Positions 1 through 7,050 of a DNA stretch of 9,213 bases are shown piece after piece. The stretch is from Chloroflexota bacterium (GTDB lineage Bacteria; Chloroflexota; UBA6077). How positions within the stretch are numbered: position 1 is the stretch's first letter; each line of letters opens with the position of its first letter. The translations under genes were made by a program, and so were the position numbers. The stretch lies in assembly GCA_023380955.1 (NCBI GenBank), contig JAMCTB010000133.1, forward strand, positions 15,810 to 25,022. Direction: 5' to 3'. The notes beneath the pieces were generated by a model, which did not search any database, was not told the origin of the DNA, and was given only the letters and a program-made list of their open reading frames with translations.

Positions 1-707
1 GGATCGGCCGCCGTCACCCGATCGTCGGCGCTCAGGATGGCCCGGTCTCCGGGCCGCTGGTGGCGCAGGATGTTCGCCTTGGCGGCAACGTAGCTCTCCA
101 TGTCTCCATGGCGGTCCAGGTGATTGGGCGTTACGTTCAGGATCGCCGCGATGGAGGGACTGTAGGGCAGCCTCTCCAGTTGGAAGCTGCTCATCTCCAG
201 CACCACCCAGTCTTCGGGAGCGATCTGGTCCAGCCTCTCCAGCAGGGGCACGCCGATGTTCCCGCCCACGTGGACCGGAAGCCCGGCCGCCCGCAACATG
301 TCGCCCACCAACGTGGTGGTGGTGGTCTTCCCGCTGCTGCCGGTGATCCCCACCAGCCGGCCTCGGCACAGCTCGAAGAAGAGCTGTGTCTCGCTGGTGA
401 GGGGAACGCCCTGCTCTCGAGCCTTCACCAATGGAGCCATCTGAAGGGAAACGCCCGGGCTGACAAAGACGTAGTCCGACCCCAGGAACAGCTCTGAAGG
501 GTGTTCCCCCAGAACGAAGCGGACTGGCAGATCCTCCAGGGAAGCCAATGTGGAGGCCAGGCCGGAGGCGGAGGCACGATCGTTGGCGGTAACCTGCGCC
601 CCCGCCCCCGCCAGGAATCGCACCAGGGAGACACCCTCGCGGGCAAGCCCCACCACGGTGATCCTCTTGCCGGCAAACCTCTCTCGGGCTATCTCTGCAG
701 CTGTCAT
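1..707 (-). CDS. murD: UDP-N-acetylmuramoylalanine--D-glutamate ligase, 3' end cut off by window
   Basis: Cytoplasmic Mur ligase adding D-glutamate to UDP-MurNAc-L-Ala with ATP. My translation from the ATG at 705-707 gives 235 residues open to the left edge, about half of a usual MurD (around 450). An N-terminal Rossmann-like domain (about 1-105) contains ITVVGLAREG near residue 16. The ATP-binding domain follows, with P-loop GSSGKTT at 123-129 inside a run of five Thr, EMSSFQLE at 171-178, NVTPNHLDRHG at 191-201, and Lys210 in YVAAK where the family has its carbamylated lysine. The ATG lies 26 bp after the mraY stop, with AGGGAA upstream as a plausible ribosome site, so it is surely in the same operon. 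The C-terminal domain is outside the window. Identity is very secure. Confidence 0.96.
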   Translation of the reverse strand, partial: MTAAEIARERFAGKRITVVGLAREGVSLVRFLAGAGAQVTANDRASASGLASTLASLEDLPVRFVLGEHPSELFLGSDYVFVSPGVSLQMAPLVKAREQGVPLTSETQLFFELCRGRLVGITGSSGKTTTTTLVGDMLRAAGLPVHVGGNIGVPLLERLDQIAPEDWVVLEMSSFQLERLPYSPSIAAILNVTPNHLDRHGDMESYVAAKANILRHQRPGDRAILSADDRVTAAD

Positions 708-733
708 GGGACGTTCCCTGTTGGATTCGATCT

Positions 734-1690
734 CTAGATCAAGGCCAGCGCTATGCCCACCATGCCCAGCAACATGGCGATCAACCAGAAACGCTGGGTT
801 ACCTGGGTCTCCGACCACCCTAGCAACTCGAAATGGTGGTGGATGGGAGTCATCTTGAATAGTCTCTTCCCGTGGGTCAGCTTGAAGTAGCCCACCTGGG
901 CCATGACCGACAGGGCCTCCACCACGAAGATCGCCCCGATGATGGGGAGCAGCAGCACGTGGCCGGTCATCAGCGCCACCACAGCCAGAGTCGCCCCCAG
1001 GGTCAGCGATCCGATGTCTCCCATGAAGACCTGGGCCGGATGGGCGTTGTACCACAGGAAAGCCAGGGTCGCGCCCACCACGGTGAAGGAGAAGGTCACC
1101 AGGTAGGCCTGATGCTGCAGGTAGGCGATGATGCCGTAGCAGGCGAAGGCGATGGCCACCGTCCCTCCGGCCAGTCCGTCCAGCCCGTCCGTCAGGTTTA
1201 CCGCGTGAGCCGTGCCGGCCACCGCTATGGCTGCCACCACAGCGAACCAGATGCCCACCTTGAACTCCCCCAACCTGGGGAAGTAGAGGGTATCCATGCC
1301 GAGGAACCGGTAGAGCACCAACCCGGCCACCAGGCCGATGGCCCCCAGCAGGATGAACTTGGCCCGCACCGAGAGCCCTGTGCGAGTGCCGCCCACGAGG
1401 TTCATCATGTCGTCCACGCCGCCGACGGCCGCGCAGCCGGCCACTACCGCGAGGGGCAGCAGGATGGAGTACCTGCCCACCACGTTGGCCACCACGGTGA
1501 CCGCCACCACCGACACGACGATCAAGATGCCACCCATGGTAGGGGTTCCGGTCTTCACGATGTGGGAGCTGGGTCCCTCCACCCGAATCTGCTTGCCGAT
1601 GCGGTGGCGCCTCAGGTACTGGATTAGGGGGCCACCCCATATGACGGCGATCAGAAAAGTGAGAGTCCCTACGGTCAGGGAGTAGGACAT
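734..1690 (-). CDS. mraY: phospho-N-acetylmuramoyl-pentapeptide transferase
   Basis: Integral membrane enzyme transferring phospho-MurNAc-pentapeptide from UDP to undecaprenyl phosphate, forming lipid I. It has 318 residues, slightly short of the usual 320-360, with about ten hydrophobic segments. Visible motifs: TGTPTMGG at 47-54, DD at 93-94, NLTDGLDGLAGG at 165-176, FMGDIGSLTLG at 222-232 with the conserved Asp225, and the MraY-specific MTPIHHHFELLGWSE at 280-294. The last separates it from WecA-type relatives. One oddity is that the usual DDxxK reads DDMMN (93-97). The ATG at 1688-1690 lies inside murF: the genes overlap by 16 bp, with GAGG seven bases before the ATG, suggesting translational coupling. 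Confidence 0.97.
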   Translation of the reverse strand: MSYSLTVGTLTFLIAVIWGGPLIQYLRRHRIGKQIRVEGPSSHIVKTGTPTMGGILIVVSVVAVTVVANVVGRYSILLPLAVVAGCAAVGGVDDMMNLVGGTRTGLSVRAKFILLGAIGLVAGLVLYRFLGMDTLYFPRLGEFKVGIWFAVVAAIAVAGTAHAVNLTDGLDGLAGGTVAIAFACYGIIAYLQHQAYLVTFSFTVVGATLAFLWYNAHPAQVFMGDIGSLTLGATLAVVALMTGHVLLLPIIGAIFVVEALSVMAQVGYFKLTHGKRLFKMTPIHHHFELLGWSETQVTQRFWLIAMLLGMVGIALALI

Positions 1691-3138
1691 CGAATCGCCT
1701 CTACAATCTGCTCCATCCGCATGCCCCGGGAGCCCTTCACCAGGACGCAGTCCCCAGGGCGAAGAAGGGCCTTCAGCTGCTGGATGGCTTCCTCGTTGGT
1801 CTTCGCCAGAACCACCGTCTCAGGGCTCTTGCCGCTGGCAAGGGCCTCCCGTCCGATGACGGCCCCCAAGGAGCCGACCCCGATCAGCAGGTCGGCCACG
1901 TCCGCGGCTCGCCTGCCAACCATCTGATGCCCCTCCTCCGAGAAGGATCCCAACTCAAGCATGTCGCCCAGCACGGCCACCTTGCGACCCTCCAGCTCGG
2001 CCAGCAGGTTCAAAGCCGCCAGGGTGGAGGCTGGGTTGGCGTTGTAGCTGTCGTCGATCACGGTGGAGCCGTTCAGCCCCGCCTCAACGATCAGCCTGAG
2101 GGAAGGCGACACCTCGTGGAGACCCTCGGCTATCTCCTCCAGCGACATCCCCAGGTGGTGGCCCACCGCCGCGGCCGCCAGGGCGGCGTGCACGCTGTGG
2201 AGCCCTAACAGGGGCATCCGCACGTGAACCCATTCATCGTCAGGATCGGAGTGCACGGGGCGAAGCACGGGGGAACCTGCATCCGGACTGAGCGCTCCGG
2301 GCTCCGCACTCCTACGATGTCGCAGGTCGAACTCGATCCCCCGAAGGCCCCGACTCTGAACGGCGTCGGCCCAGAAGTCGGACTGGGGATCCAGCCCGAA
2401 GTATGCGACCTTCGCCGGCGTTCTGGAGGCCATGGCCTTCACCCGCTGGTCGTCGAAGTTCAGCACGGCGAGCCCCTGCTCGGGCAACTCCTCCACAAGC
2501 TCGCCCTTGGCCTCGGCGATCCTCTCGACGGTGCCCAGCCGCTCCAGATGGGTGGGCCCCACGTTGGTCACGATCCCCACGTCCGGTTTGGCGATCCGCG
2601 CCAGGGCCCGGATCTCCCCCACGGCGTACATCCCCATCTCCAGAACGAGCAGCTGGTGGCGCGGTGTAGCCTTCAGCACGGTCAGGGGAAGCCCAACCTC
2701 GGTATTCAGGTTCCCCTCGCTCTTCATCACCTGGAAACGGTGCGCCAGCAGCCCTGCCACCACCTCTTTGGTGGTGGTCTTGCCCACGCTGCCCGTCACC
2801 CCTATCACCGACAGCCCCAGCTGCTGCCGCCAGTAGCGGGCCAGGGTCTGCAGCGCCGCCATGGTATCGCTCACCTGGATCAAGGGAAGGGATCCGGTAG
2901 CGGCTGGGGCCGCCGCCTCAGCCGGCAGCCTCTCCACCAGGGCCGCCCTGGCGCCCTTGACGAAGGCGTCCAGCACGAAATCGTGGCCGTCGTGCTTCTG
3001 GCCCCTGAGGGCCACGAAGAGCGCCCCCGGGGTCACCTGGCGGGAGTCTACCGCAACCGACGTGAGGGTCTGCTCCCCTGCCGGCTCCCCTACGACCGAC
3101 CCTCCCACTGCCTTCGCAACTTCCTGAATGGTCAACAT
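1675..3138 (-). CDS. murF: UDP-N-acetylmuramoyl-tripeptide--D-alanyl-D-alanine ligase
   Basis: Cytoplasmic Mur ligase adding D-Ala-D-Ala to UDP-MurNAc-tripeptide, the substrate-completing step before MraY. From ATG 3136-3138 it has 487 residues, slightly longer than usual. P-loop GSVGKTTTK is at 116-124, TNVGPTHLERLG at 191-202, the probable carbamylated Lys211 in AEAKGEL, IDDSYNANP at 361-369, GDMLELG at 391-397 and VKGSRGM at 467-473. The SYNANP and GDMLELG motifs mark MurF and exclude MurE. An in-frame TTG at 3166-3168, four bases after the ftsI stop, would add ten residues. I prefer the ATG because MLTIQEVAKAVGG is the normal MurF N-terminus, though neither start has a strong ribosome site. 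Residues about 276-302 form a Pro/Asp-rich stretch that looks like a surface-loop insertion. It follows ftsI directly, with no murE between. Confidence 0.95.
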   Translation of the reverse strand: MLTIQEVAKAVGGSVVGEPAGEQTLTSVAVDSRQVTPGALFVALRGQKHDGHDFVLDAFVKGARAALVERLPAEAAAPAATGSLPLIQVSDTMAALQTLARYWRQQLGLSVIGVTGSVGKTTTKEVVAGLLAHRFQVMKSEGNLNTEVGLPLTVLKATPRHQLLVLEMGMYAVGEIRALARIAKPDVGIVTNVGPTHLERLGTVERIAEAKGELVEELPEQGLAVLNFDDQRVKAMASRTPAKVAYFGLDPQSDFWADAVQSRGLRGIEFDLRHRRSAEPGALSPDAGSPVLRPVHSDPDDEWVHVRMPLLGLHSVHAALAAAAVGHHLGMSLEEIAEGLHEVSPSLRLIVEAGLNGSTVIDDSYNANPASTLAALNLLAELEGRKVAVLGDMLELGSFSEEGHQMVGRRAADVADLLIGVGSLGAVIGREALASGKSPETVVLAKTNEEAIQQLKALLRPGDCVLVKGSRGMRMEQIVEAIRCPTP

Positions 3139-3172
3139 GGCTCTTGAGTAGTCCCCTTGTGTGCCCAACGCC

Positions 3173-4900
3173 CTACCGTCCGGCGGAGGCTTTCACCTTG
3201 GCCGGCTCCGAGGGCGGGATCTTCATGTAAGCGAACAGTTGCTCCGCAATCTTCTTGAACACGGGCGAGGCCACCTGGCCCCCATACTTCTTCTCCGGAT
3301 CGTCGATCCGAACCAGCAGGGCGAACTTCGGGTCCTCCACCGGCGCAAAGCCCACCTGGGAGGCGTAGGTCGCGCCGGAGGTGTAGCCGGTCGCCGTGGG
3401 GAGGTCCGCGGTGCCGGTCTTGCCGGCGATCTTGTAGCCAGGGACCACGGAGAGCTTGAGGGAATTGTCCTCGACCACGTGCACCATCATGCCGGTCAGG
3501 GCTTTCGCCGTTTGAGATGATATCACCCGCCTCACCTGCACCGGTGGCATCTCGCGGACGGAATCCCCCTGCCGGAAGGCCTTCACCACCATCGGCTTCA
3601 TCAGCACGCCGTCGTTGGCTATAGTGGAGACCGCCGAGATCATCTGGATCGCGGTGACGGCGATGCCCTGGCCGAAGGAGTTGGTGGCCAGGTCTGACTT
3701 GGTCCAGGCGGGATCCTTGGGGGTCCTGTACTTTCCCGACGCCTCTCCGGGCAGGTCGATGCCGGTGGGCTTGCCAAAGCCAAAGGCATCTACGTATCGG
3801 TAGAACCTGTCCGGCCCCAGCAGGTTGGACACGTAGGCAGCGCCCACGTTGGCCGAGTTTATCAGAACCTGGGTCATCGTTTCCCTGCCGGGCCCCTGGA
3901 AGTCCCAGTTGTGGATTCTCACCCCATCGATGAGTACCGAACCCCTGTCCGTGATGGCGGTGTCGGGGGTTATGAGCTTCTCCTCGATGCCTGCCGACAT
4001 GGTGACTATCTTCATCACCGATCCGGGCTCGTAGATATCGGTCACGGCCGTGGGCTTGTACAGCTCCTGGTGGCTCGGATCGTAGACCTCTTCGGCCGTC
4101 AGGTCGTAGGTGGGATTGCTGGCCATGGCCAGGATCCCGCCGGTCTTGGGGTCCATCACGATGATGAACCCGCCCCGTCCCTTGTAATCCTTCACGGCGG
4201 TCGCCAGCTCTCGCTCCACCATCCTCTGGATGTAGCGATCGATGGTTAGGATGGCGTCGGAGCCATCCGTGGGGGGAACCAGATCCCTCCGACCGATGGC
4301 TATCTCCCCACCGACGGTGTCCCGCTCGGCGTCCAGCAGCCCCGGCTCGCCCCCCAGCTCCTTGTCCATGCTGAGCTCGAGGCTGGCCAGCCCCTTGAAA
4401 TCCTTCCCCACGAAGCCGAGCAGTTGAGCCGCTATGCTGCCCTCGGGATAGCCTCGGAAGGGCTCGCTCTGCAGGAAGACCCCGGGCAGGTCGAGGTTGG
4501 CAATTTTGGTGCTAACGTCTGCCGGTAGCTTCCTCTTGATCAAGACGGCAGCGTTGGAACTGGACTGCAGCTTGGACAGGATCGCCTCGGGCGGGTCGCC
4601 GACCAAACGAGAGAGGGTGGAGGCCACCGAGGATGGGTCCTTGACGGCCGGGGGATAGGCGTAGACGCTCTGGTACATGACGCTGATGGCCAGCGGGTTC
4701 CCGTTGCGATCCAGGATATCGCCCCGGCGCGCGACGATCTCCTTCTTGAGCCGGTGCTCCTCGCTGGCCAGATCCCGGAAGCGCTGGTACTGCACCACCT
4801 GATAGGAGTAGGTTCGATAGAACAGCAAGGCAGCGCACCCTGCGAACAGCACGCAGAGCGTCATCAGACGCCATCGCTGGTCTCGAACTTCACCTACCAT
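3173..4900 (-). CDS. ftsI: septal peptidoglycan transpeptidase (class B penicillin-binding protein, FtsI/PBP2 family)
   Basis: Class B PBP that cross-links septal peptidoglycan outside the membrane. It has 575 residues. A short cytoplasmic N-terminus is followed by one membrane anchor (about 11-30) and the PBP dimerisation domain, beginning VARRGDILDRNGNPLA at 56-71. The transpeptidase domain follows, with the active-site SVMK at 294-297 (Ser294 nucleophile), SAN at 349-351 and KTGTA at 494-498. No C-terminal PASTA repeats are present; the tail is a short Lys/Ala-rich end. The ATG at 4898-4900 has AGGA just upstream, overlapping the ftsL stop, and only 6 bp separate the genes. Position after ftsL in a dcw cluster favours the divisome PBP over an elongation PBP2 or a sporulation SpoVD. 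Confidence 0.94.
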   Translation of the reverse strand: MVGEVRDQRWRLMTLCVLFAGCAALLFYRTYSYQVVQYQRFRDLASEEHRLKKEIVARRGDILDRNGNPLAISVMYQSVYAYPPAVKDPSSVASTLSRLVGDPPEAILSKLQSSSNAAVLIKRKLPADVSTKIANLDLPGVFLQSEPFRGYPEGSIAAQLLGFVGKDFKGLASLELSMDKELGGEPGLLDAERDTVGGEIAIGRRDLVPPTDGSDAILTIDRYIQRMVERELATAVKDYKGRGGFIIVMDPKTGGILAMASNPTYDLTAEEVYDPSHQELYKPTAVTDIYEPGSVMKIVTMSAGIEEKLITPDTAITDRGSVLIDGVRIHNWDFQGPGRETMTQVLINSANVGAAYVSNLLGPDRFYRYVDAFGFGKPTGIDLPGEASGKYRTPKDPAWTKSDLATNSFGQGIAVTAIQMISAVSTIANDGVLMKPMVVKAFRQGDSVREMPPVQVRRVISSQTAKALTGMMVHVVEDNSLKLSVVPGYKIAGKTGTADLPTATGYTSGATYASQVGFAPVEDPKFALLVRIDDPEKKYGGQVASPVFKKIAEQLFAYMKIPPSEPAKVKASAGR

Positions 4901-4906
4901 TCTTTC

Positions 4907-5407
4907 CTAAGGCTTGCGCAAGGAGCGCGGGGCCAGAACGCCAGAAATGGTATCTCGCAGGGCATCCATCAGGCCCTTGCCGGGAGCGACGGTAGCTTTC
5001 TCCAGGGCAGGGACGACCCGTGCATCGCCGCGGCTTGCCGGCGCCGGCCGGCGGGAGGCGTCGACCGGCTGGGGCTGAAGGTAGACCACGTCCTTGGCAG
5101 GCACCATCAACAGTCTCTTGGTGGCCTCCGCCTCCACGGCCGCCAGCGACCTGGCCTTGGCCAATTCCAGGGAAAGCTGCTCGTTCCGCAGCTTCCAGTT
5201 GCTCTCCTCCACCTGCAACTCCTGAATGCTGTATCCGGTCGTTGCCACCTCGCTGGTTTGGGTCAGGTAGAAGAGACTGGCGATGCCGATCAGGACGCTG
5301 GCCAGGGGTAGCCAGGCAATGAAGTGGGGGGTATGAAGCCGGGTGGGCTCCCGCCTTGCCCGGCGTGGTAAAGCCATGGGTTGGGACGATACATCTGCCA
5401 GCGCCAA
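4907..5407 (-). CDS. ftsL: FtsL-like bitopic cell division protein
   Basis: Probable FtsL-type divisome scaffold, which in model bacteria forms a coiled-coil complex with a DivIC/FtsB partner and activates FtsW-FtsI. Sequence similarity in this family is weak, so the call rests on architecture and position between rsmH and ftsI. It has 166 residues: a basic cytoplasmic N-terminus (PRRARRE at 14-20), one membrane segment about 30-48, then a heptad-like Glu/Leu-rich helix about 60-100. An unusual Pro/Ala/Arg-rich outer tail runs from about 111 to 150. Most FtsL proteins are nearer 90-130 residues. The start is TTG at 5405-5407, chosen because GGAGG lies seven bases upstream. An in-frame ATG at 5375-5377 would remove ten residues and lacks that site. 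The rsmH stop is 18 bp away. Confidence 0.82.
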   Translation of the reverse strand: MALADVSSQPMALPRRARREPTRLHTPHFIAWLPLASVLIGIASLFYLTQTSEVATTGYSIQELQVEESNWKLRNEQLSLELAKARSLAAVEAEATKRLLMVPAKDVVYLQPQPVDASRRPAPASRGDARVVPALEKATVAPGKGLMDALRDTISGVLAPRSLRKP

Positions 5408-5414
5408 CTTCCTG

Positions 5415-5419
5415 CCTCC
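5415..5419 (-). promoter_or_regulatory. ribosome binding site of ftsL (decides TTG start)
   Basis: Reading the minus strand, GGAGG is followed by CAGGAAG (7 nt) and then TTG. It lies in the 18-bp gap after the rsmH stop. It is the best Shine-Dalgarno match near this gene and supports the TTG start over the ATG ten codons later. Confidence 0.75.
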
Positions 5420-5425
5420 GACCCG

Positions 5426-6364
5426 CTACACTATCTTCTCGGCTACCCGCAGCTTGGCGCTGCGAGCCCGAGGGTTGCGCTCTACTTCCTCTGGCCCGGG
5501 GGCGATCGGCTTCTTGGAAACCAGCCTCAGGGTGGGCTGCTTACCGCAGACGCAGACCGGAAACCCCGGCGGGCAGATGCACTGGGAGGCCTCCTGCCGC
5601 ATGAACTCCTTCACGATCCTGTCCTCCAGGGAGTGGAAGGAGATCACCGCCAGCCTCCCTCCCTTGGCCAGGATCTCCAGCGCCTGGGGCAGGGCCTCTC
5701 TGAGACTCCGTAGCTCCTCGTTCACCGCGATCCTGAGCGCCTGGAAGGTCTTGGTCGCCGAATGCCTGCCCCCGCGGCGAGGCCCCATGACCCCCACTAC
5801 GACCTCCGCCAACTCCTTGGTGGTCTCGATTCTCTTGATGGCCCGCCGCCGCACGATGGCTCGGGTGATGGCGGCCGCATAGCTCTCTTCACCGTACTCG
5901 TATAGCATCCTTCTCAACTCCAACTCGCTCGCGCCGTTGACGATGTCCGCCGCCGTGAGCGTTTGTCTTGGGTCGAACCGCATGTCCAGCGGCTCATCCC
6001 TTTGGAAGGAGAACCCCCTGAGGGATCTCTCCAACTGCATGGAGGACAGCCCCAGATCGAAGAGAACCCCATCGGCTGGCACAAAGCCGTTTTCCCTGGC
6101 CGTCTCGGCCAGTGCCCGAAAGTTGACGTTGACCAGACTCACCCGGTCGCCGAAACGGGCGAGCCTTTGGCGGGCGATCGCCAGGGCATCCGGGTCCGCG
6201 TCCAGACCCAGCAGCCGAGCCCTGGGCCCGGCCGCCTCCAGTAGACCCTCGGCGTGGCCACCCGCACCCGTGGTGCAATCCACGTACGAAGCCCCGTCCC
6301 TGGGCTGCAGGGCTTCGAGAGTCTCGCGATAAAGAACTGGGATATGGAAGGCTTCGCCGGTCAT
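5426..6364 (-). CDS. rsmH: 16S rRNA (cytosine(1402)-N(4))-methyltransferase
   Basis: SAM-dependent methyltransferase (MraW) that N4-methylates C1402 in the decoding centre of 16S rRNA, conserved in the dcw cluster after mraZ. It has 312 residues, the normal family length. Motifs: HIPVLYRE at 7-14, the SAM-binding DCTTGAGGHA at 29-38, LGLDADPDA at 52-60, FDLGLSSMQLE at 102-112, RGFSFQRDEPLDMRFD at 116-131, ISFHSLEDRIVK at 241-252, and the C-terminal RNPRARSAKLR at 297-307. A CxC...CxC cluster sits at residues 262-273, a variant seen in many RsmH proteins. The ATG at 6362-6364 is 30 bp downstream of the mraZ stop and has only a weak GGA upstream. Confidence 0.97.
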   Translation of the reverse strand: MTGEAFHIPVLYRETLEALQPRDGASYVDCTTGAGGHAEGLLEAAGPRARLLGLDADPDALAIARQRLARFGDRVSLVNVNFRALAETARENGFVPADGVLFDLGLSSMQLERSLRGFSFQRDEPLDMRFDPRQTLTAADIVNGASELELRRMLYEYGEESYAAAITRAIVRRRAIKRIETTKELAEVVVGVMGPRRGGRHSATKTFQALRIAVNEELRSLREALPQALEILAKGGRLAVISFHSLEDRIVKEFMRQEASQCICPPGFPVCVCGKQPTLRLVSKKPIAPGPEEVERNPRARSAKLRVAEKIV

Positions 6365-6381
6365 CCAGATTCCGCGCTAAG

Positions 6382-6395
6382 GGGTGTCGTCACCC
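6382..6395. other. small GC-rich hairpin between mraZ and rsmH
   Basis: GGGTG, a 4-base TCGT loop and CACCC form a perfect 5-bp stem overlapping the last base of the mraZ stop codon and occupying the start of the 30-bp gap before rsmH. There is no T-tract, so it is not a classical terminator. It could affect mRNA processing or the mraZ/rsmH translation ratio, or be chance. Confidence 0.35.
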
Positions 6396-6832
6396 TAGAT
6401 ATTGATGCCGGCGGCAGCGAGGTGTTCCGCGAAGATGGAGCTGTTCTCAGCCACCATAGAGCGCTCTTCATTCCAGATATCCTGACCCCAGATCTCGAGG
6501 CGGTTGGGCATCCCCGCCACCACCACCTCGCCCTTCAGCCCCGCGTAGTCCCGCAGGATCTGCGGGATCACCGCCCGGCCGAGTTTGTCCAATGTGGTCT
6601 CCGTGGCTCCGGCGAAGAAGTGCCTTGCCACCCTGCGGGCATCAGGGTTCATCATGGGCAGCTTCGCCAGCTTCTCCGCCAGCTGCGACCACTCGTCCGC
6701 GGTCCAGACGTACAAGCACCTATCGAGGCCGAAGGTCATAACGAACCCATCAGCCACGGAAGGGCGAAACTTGGCGGGAATCGCAAGTCGCCCCTTATCA
6801 TCGATAGTGTGCTGAAAAACACCGAGGAACAA
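6395..6832 (-). CDS. mraZ: MraZ transcriptional regulator of the dcw operon
   Basis: Ring-forming DNA-binding protein of the SpoVT-AbrB fold that in E. coli represses the dcw promoter by binding TGGGN direct repeats. From TTG 6830-6832 it has 145 residues, the normal MraZ length. Two tandem AbrB-like domains carry the family signatures DDKGRLAIPAKFR at 11-23 and LDKLGRAVIP at 81-90. The TTG was chosen because the protein then begins MFLGVFQHTIDDKG, the standard MraZ N-terminus, and GGAG lies six bases upstream. The longer frame to a GTG at 6889 would start inside the operator boxes and add 19 residues that do not fit the family. First gene of the operon, with promoter and four-box operator directly upstream, so autoregulation is likely. 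Confidence 0.96.
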   Translation of the reverse strand: MFLGVFQHTIDDKGRLAIPAKFRPSVADGFVMTFGLDRCLYVWTADEWSQLAEKLAKLPMMNPDARRVARHFFAGATETTLDKLGRAVIPQILRDYAGLKGEVVVAGMPNRLEIWGQDIWNEERSMVAENSSIFAEHLAAAGINI

Positions 6833-6838
6833 GCACCG

Positions 6839-6842
6839 CTCC
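6839..6842 (-). promoter_or_regulatory. ribosome binding site of mraZ (decides TTG start)
   Basis: Minus-strand GGAG, then CGGTGC (6 nt), then TTG. The site sits within a CTCCGGAG palindrome (6839-6846), so it could be partly hidden in mRNA structure. The spacing is ideal and supports the unusual TTG start. Confidence 0.7.
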
Positions 6843-6874
6843 GGAGTCTGGGGCCGGGGGATCGGGGGGTTATC

Positions 6875-6909
6875 CCCACTTTCTCCCACTTATCCCCACT
6901 TTTTTCCAC
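6875..6909 (-). promoter_or_regulatory. MraZ operator: four direct repeats with exact 10-bp period
   Basis: On the minus strand, GTGGA (6909-6905), GTGGG (6899-6895), GTGGG (6889-6885) and GTGGG (6879-6875) recur with an exact 10-bp period and A-rich spacers. Characterised MraZ operators are arrays of TGGGN-type boxes separated by 5 bp, and this matches. The array begins just after the predicted transcription start and ends 42 bp before the mraZ TTG. Binding here should block transcription of the whole dcw operon. The number of boxes bound and the sign of regulation are inferred from E. coli. Confidence 0.88.
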
Positions 6910-6919
6910 AGCGGGGCAC

Positions 6920-6948
6920 ATTGTAGCTGTCGTTCCCCACCTTTTCAA
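6920..6948 (-). promoter_or_regulatory. sigma-70/sigma-A-type promoter of the dcw operon
   Basis: Minus strand: -35 TTGAAA (6948-6943), a 17-bp spacer, and -10 TACAAT (6925-6920). Each hexamer differs from consensus at one position and the spacer is optimal. The start of transcription is expected near 6912-6914, immediately before the first MraZ box, giving a leader of about 80 nt. The spacer contains a further GTGGGG (6940-6935) that resembles an MraZ box but is not in the 10-bp register of the main array. Confidence 0.82.
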
Positions 6949-7050
6949 GGGATTCCGAGCCACTTTCTAGATGAATTCCGAAAGATTGCCCTTTTCGCCG
7001 AAACGAGAGGTCGGTCTTTCCGGAGGTGGGAAGCAGATCCCGTGCCGTGA
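6949..7050. other. intergenic stretch upstream of the dcw promoter
   Basis: No gene is supported here. Short frames crossing it have no family resemblance and run through the promoter. The only structure is a weak inverted pair, CCGAAAGA (6978-6985) with TCTTTCCGG (7015-7023), needing a one-base bulge and a long loop. I see no second convincing promoter on either strand. Confidence 0.5.

Noticed and set aside
297..334. inverted and GTG-repeat-like sequence around the MurD P-loop
   Set aside because: Explained by consecutive Thr codons (ACC) after GSSGK and by normal coding sequence.
872..1627. 251-codon plus-strand frame opposite mraY
   Set aside because: Extremely His/Gln/Gly-rich, which is the complement of hydrophobic membrane codons; no independent support.
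1675..3138. MurE as the identity of the second Mur ligase
   Set aside because: The SYNANP and GDMLELG motifs are MurF signatures, and no DNPR-type MurE motif is present.
2224..3147. 307-codon plus-strand frame opposite murF
   Set aside because: Composition is that of a shadow frame and it lacks any recognisable domain; the minus strand encodes a full MurF.
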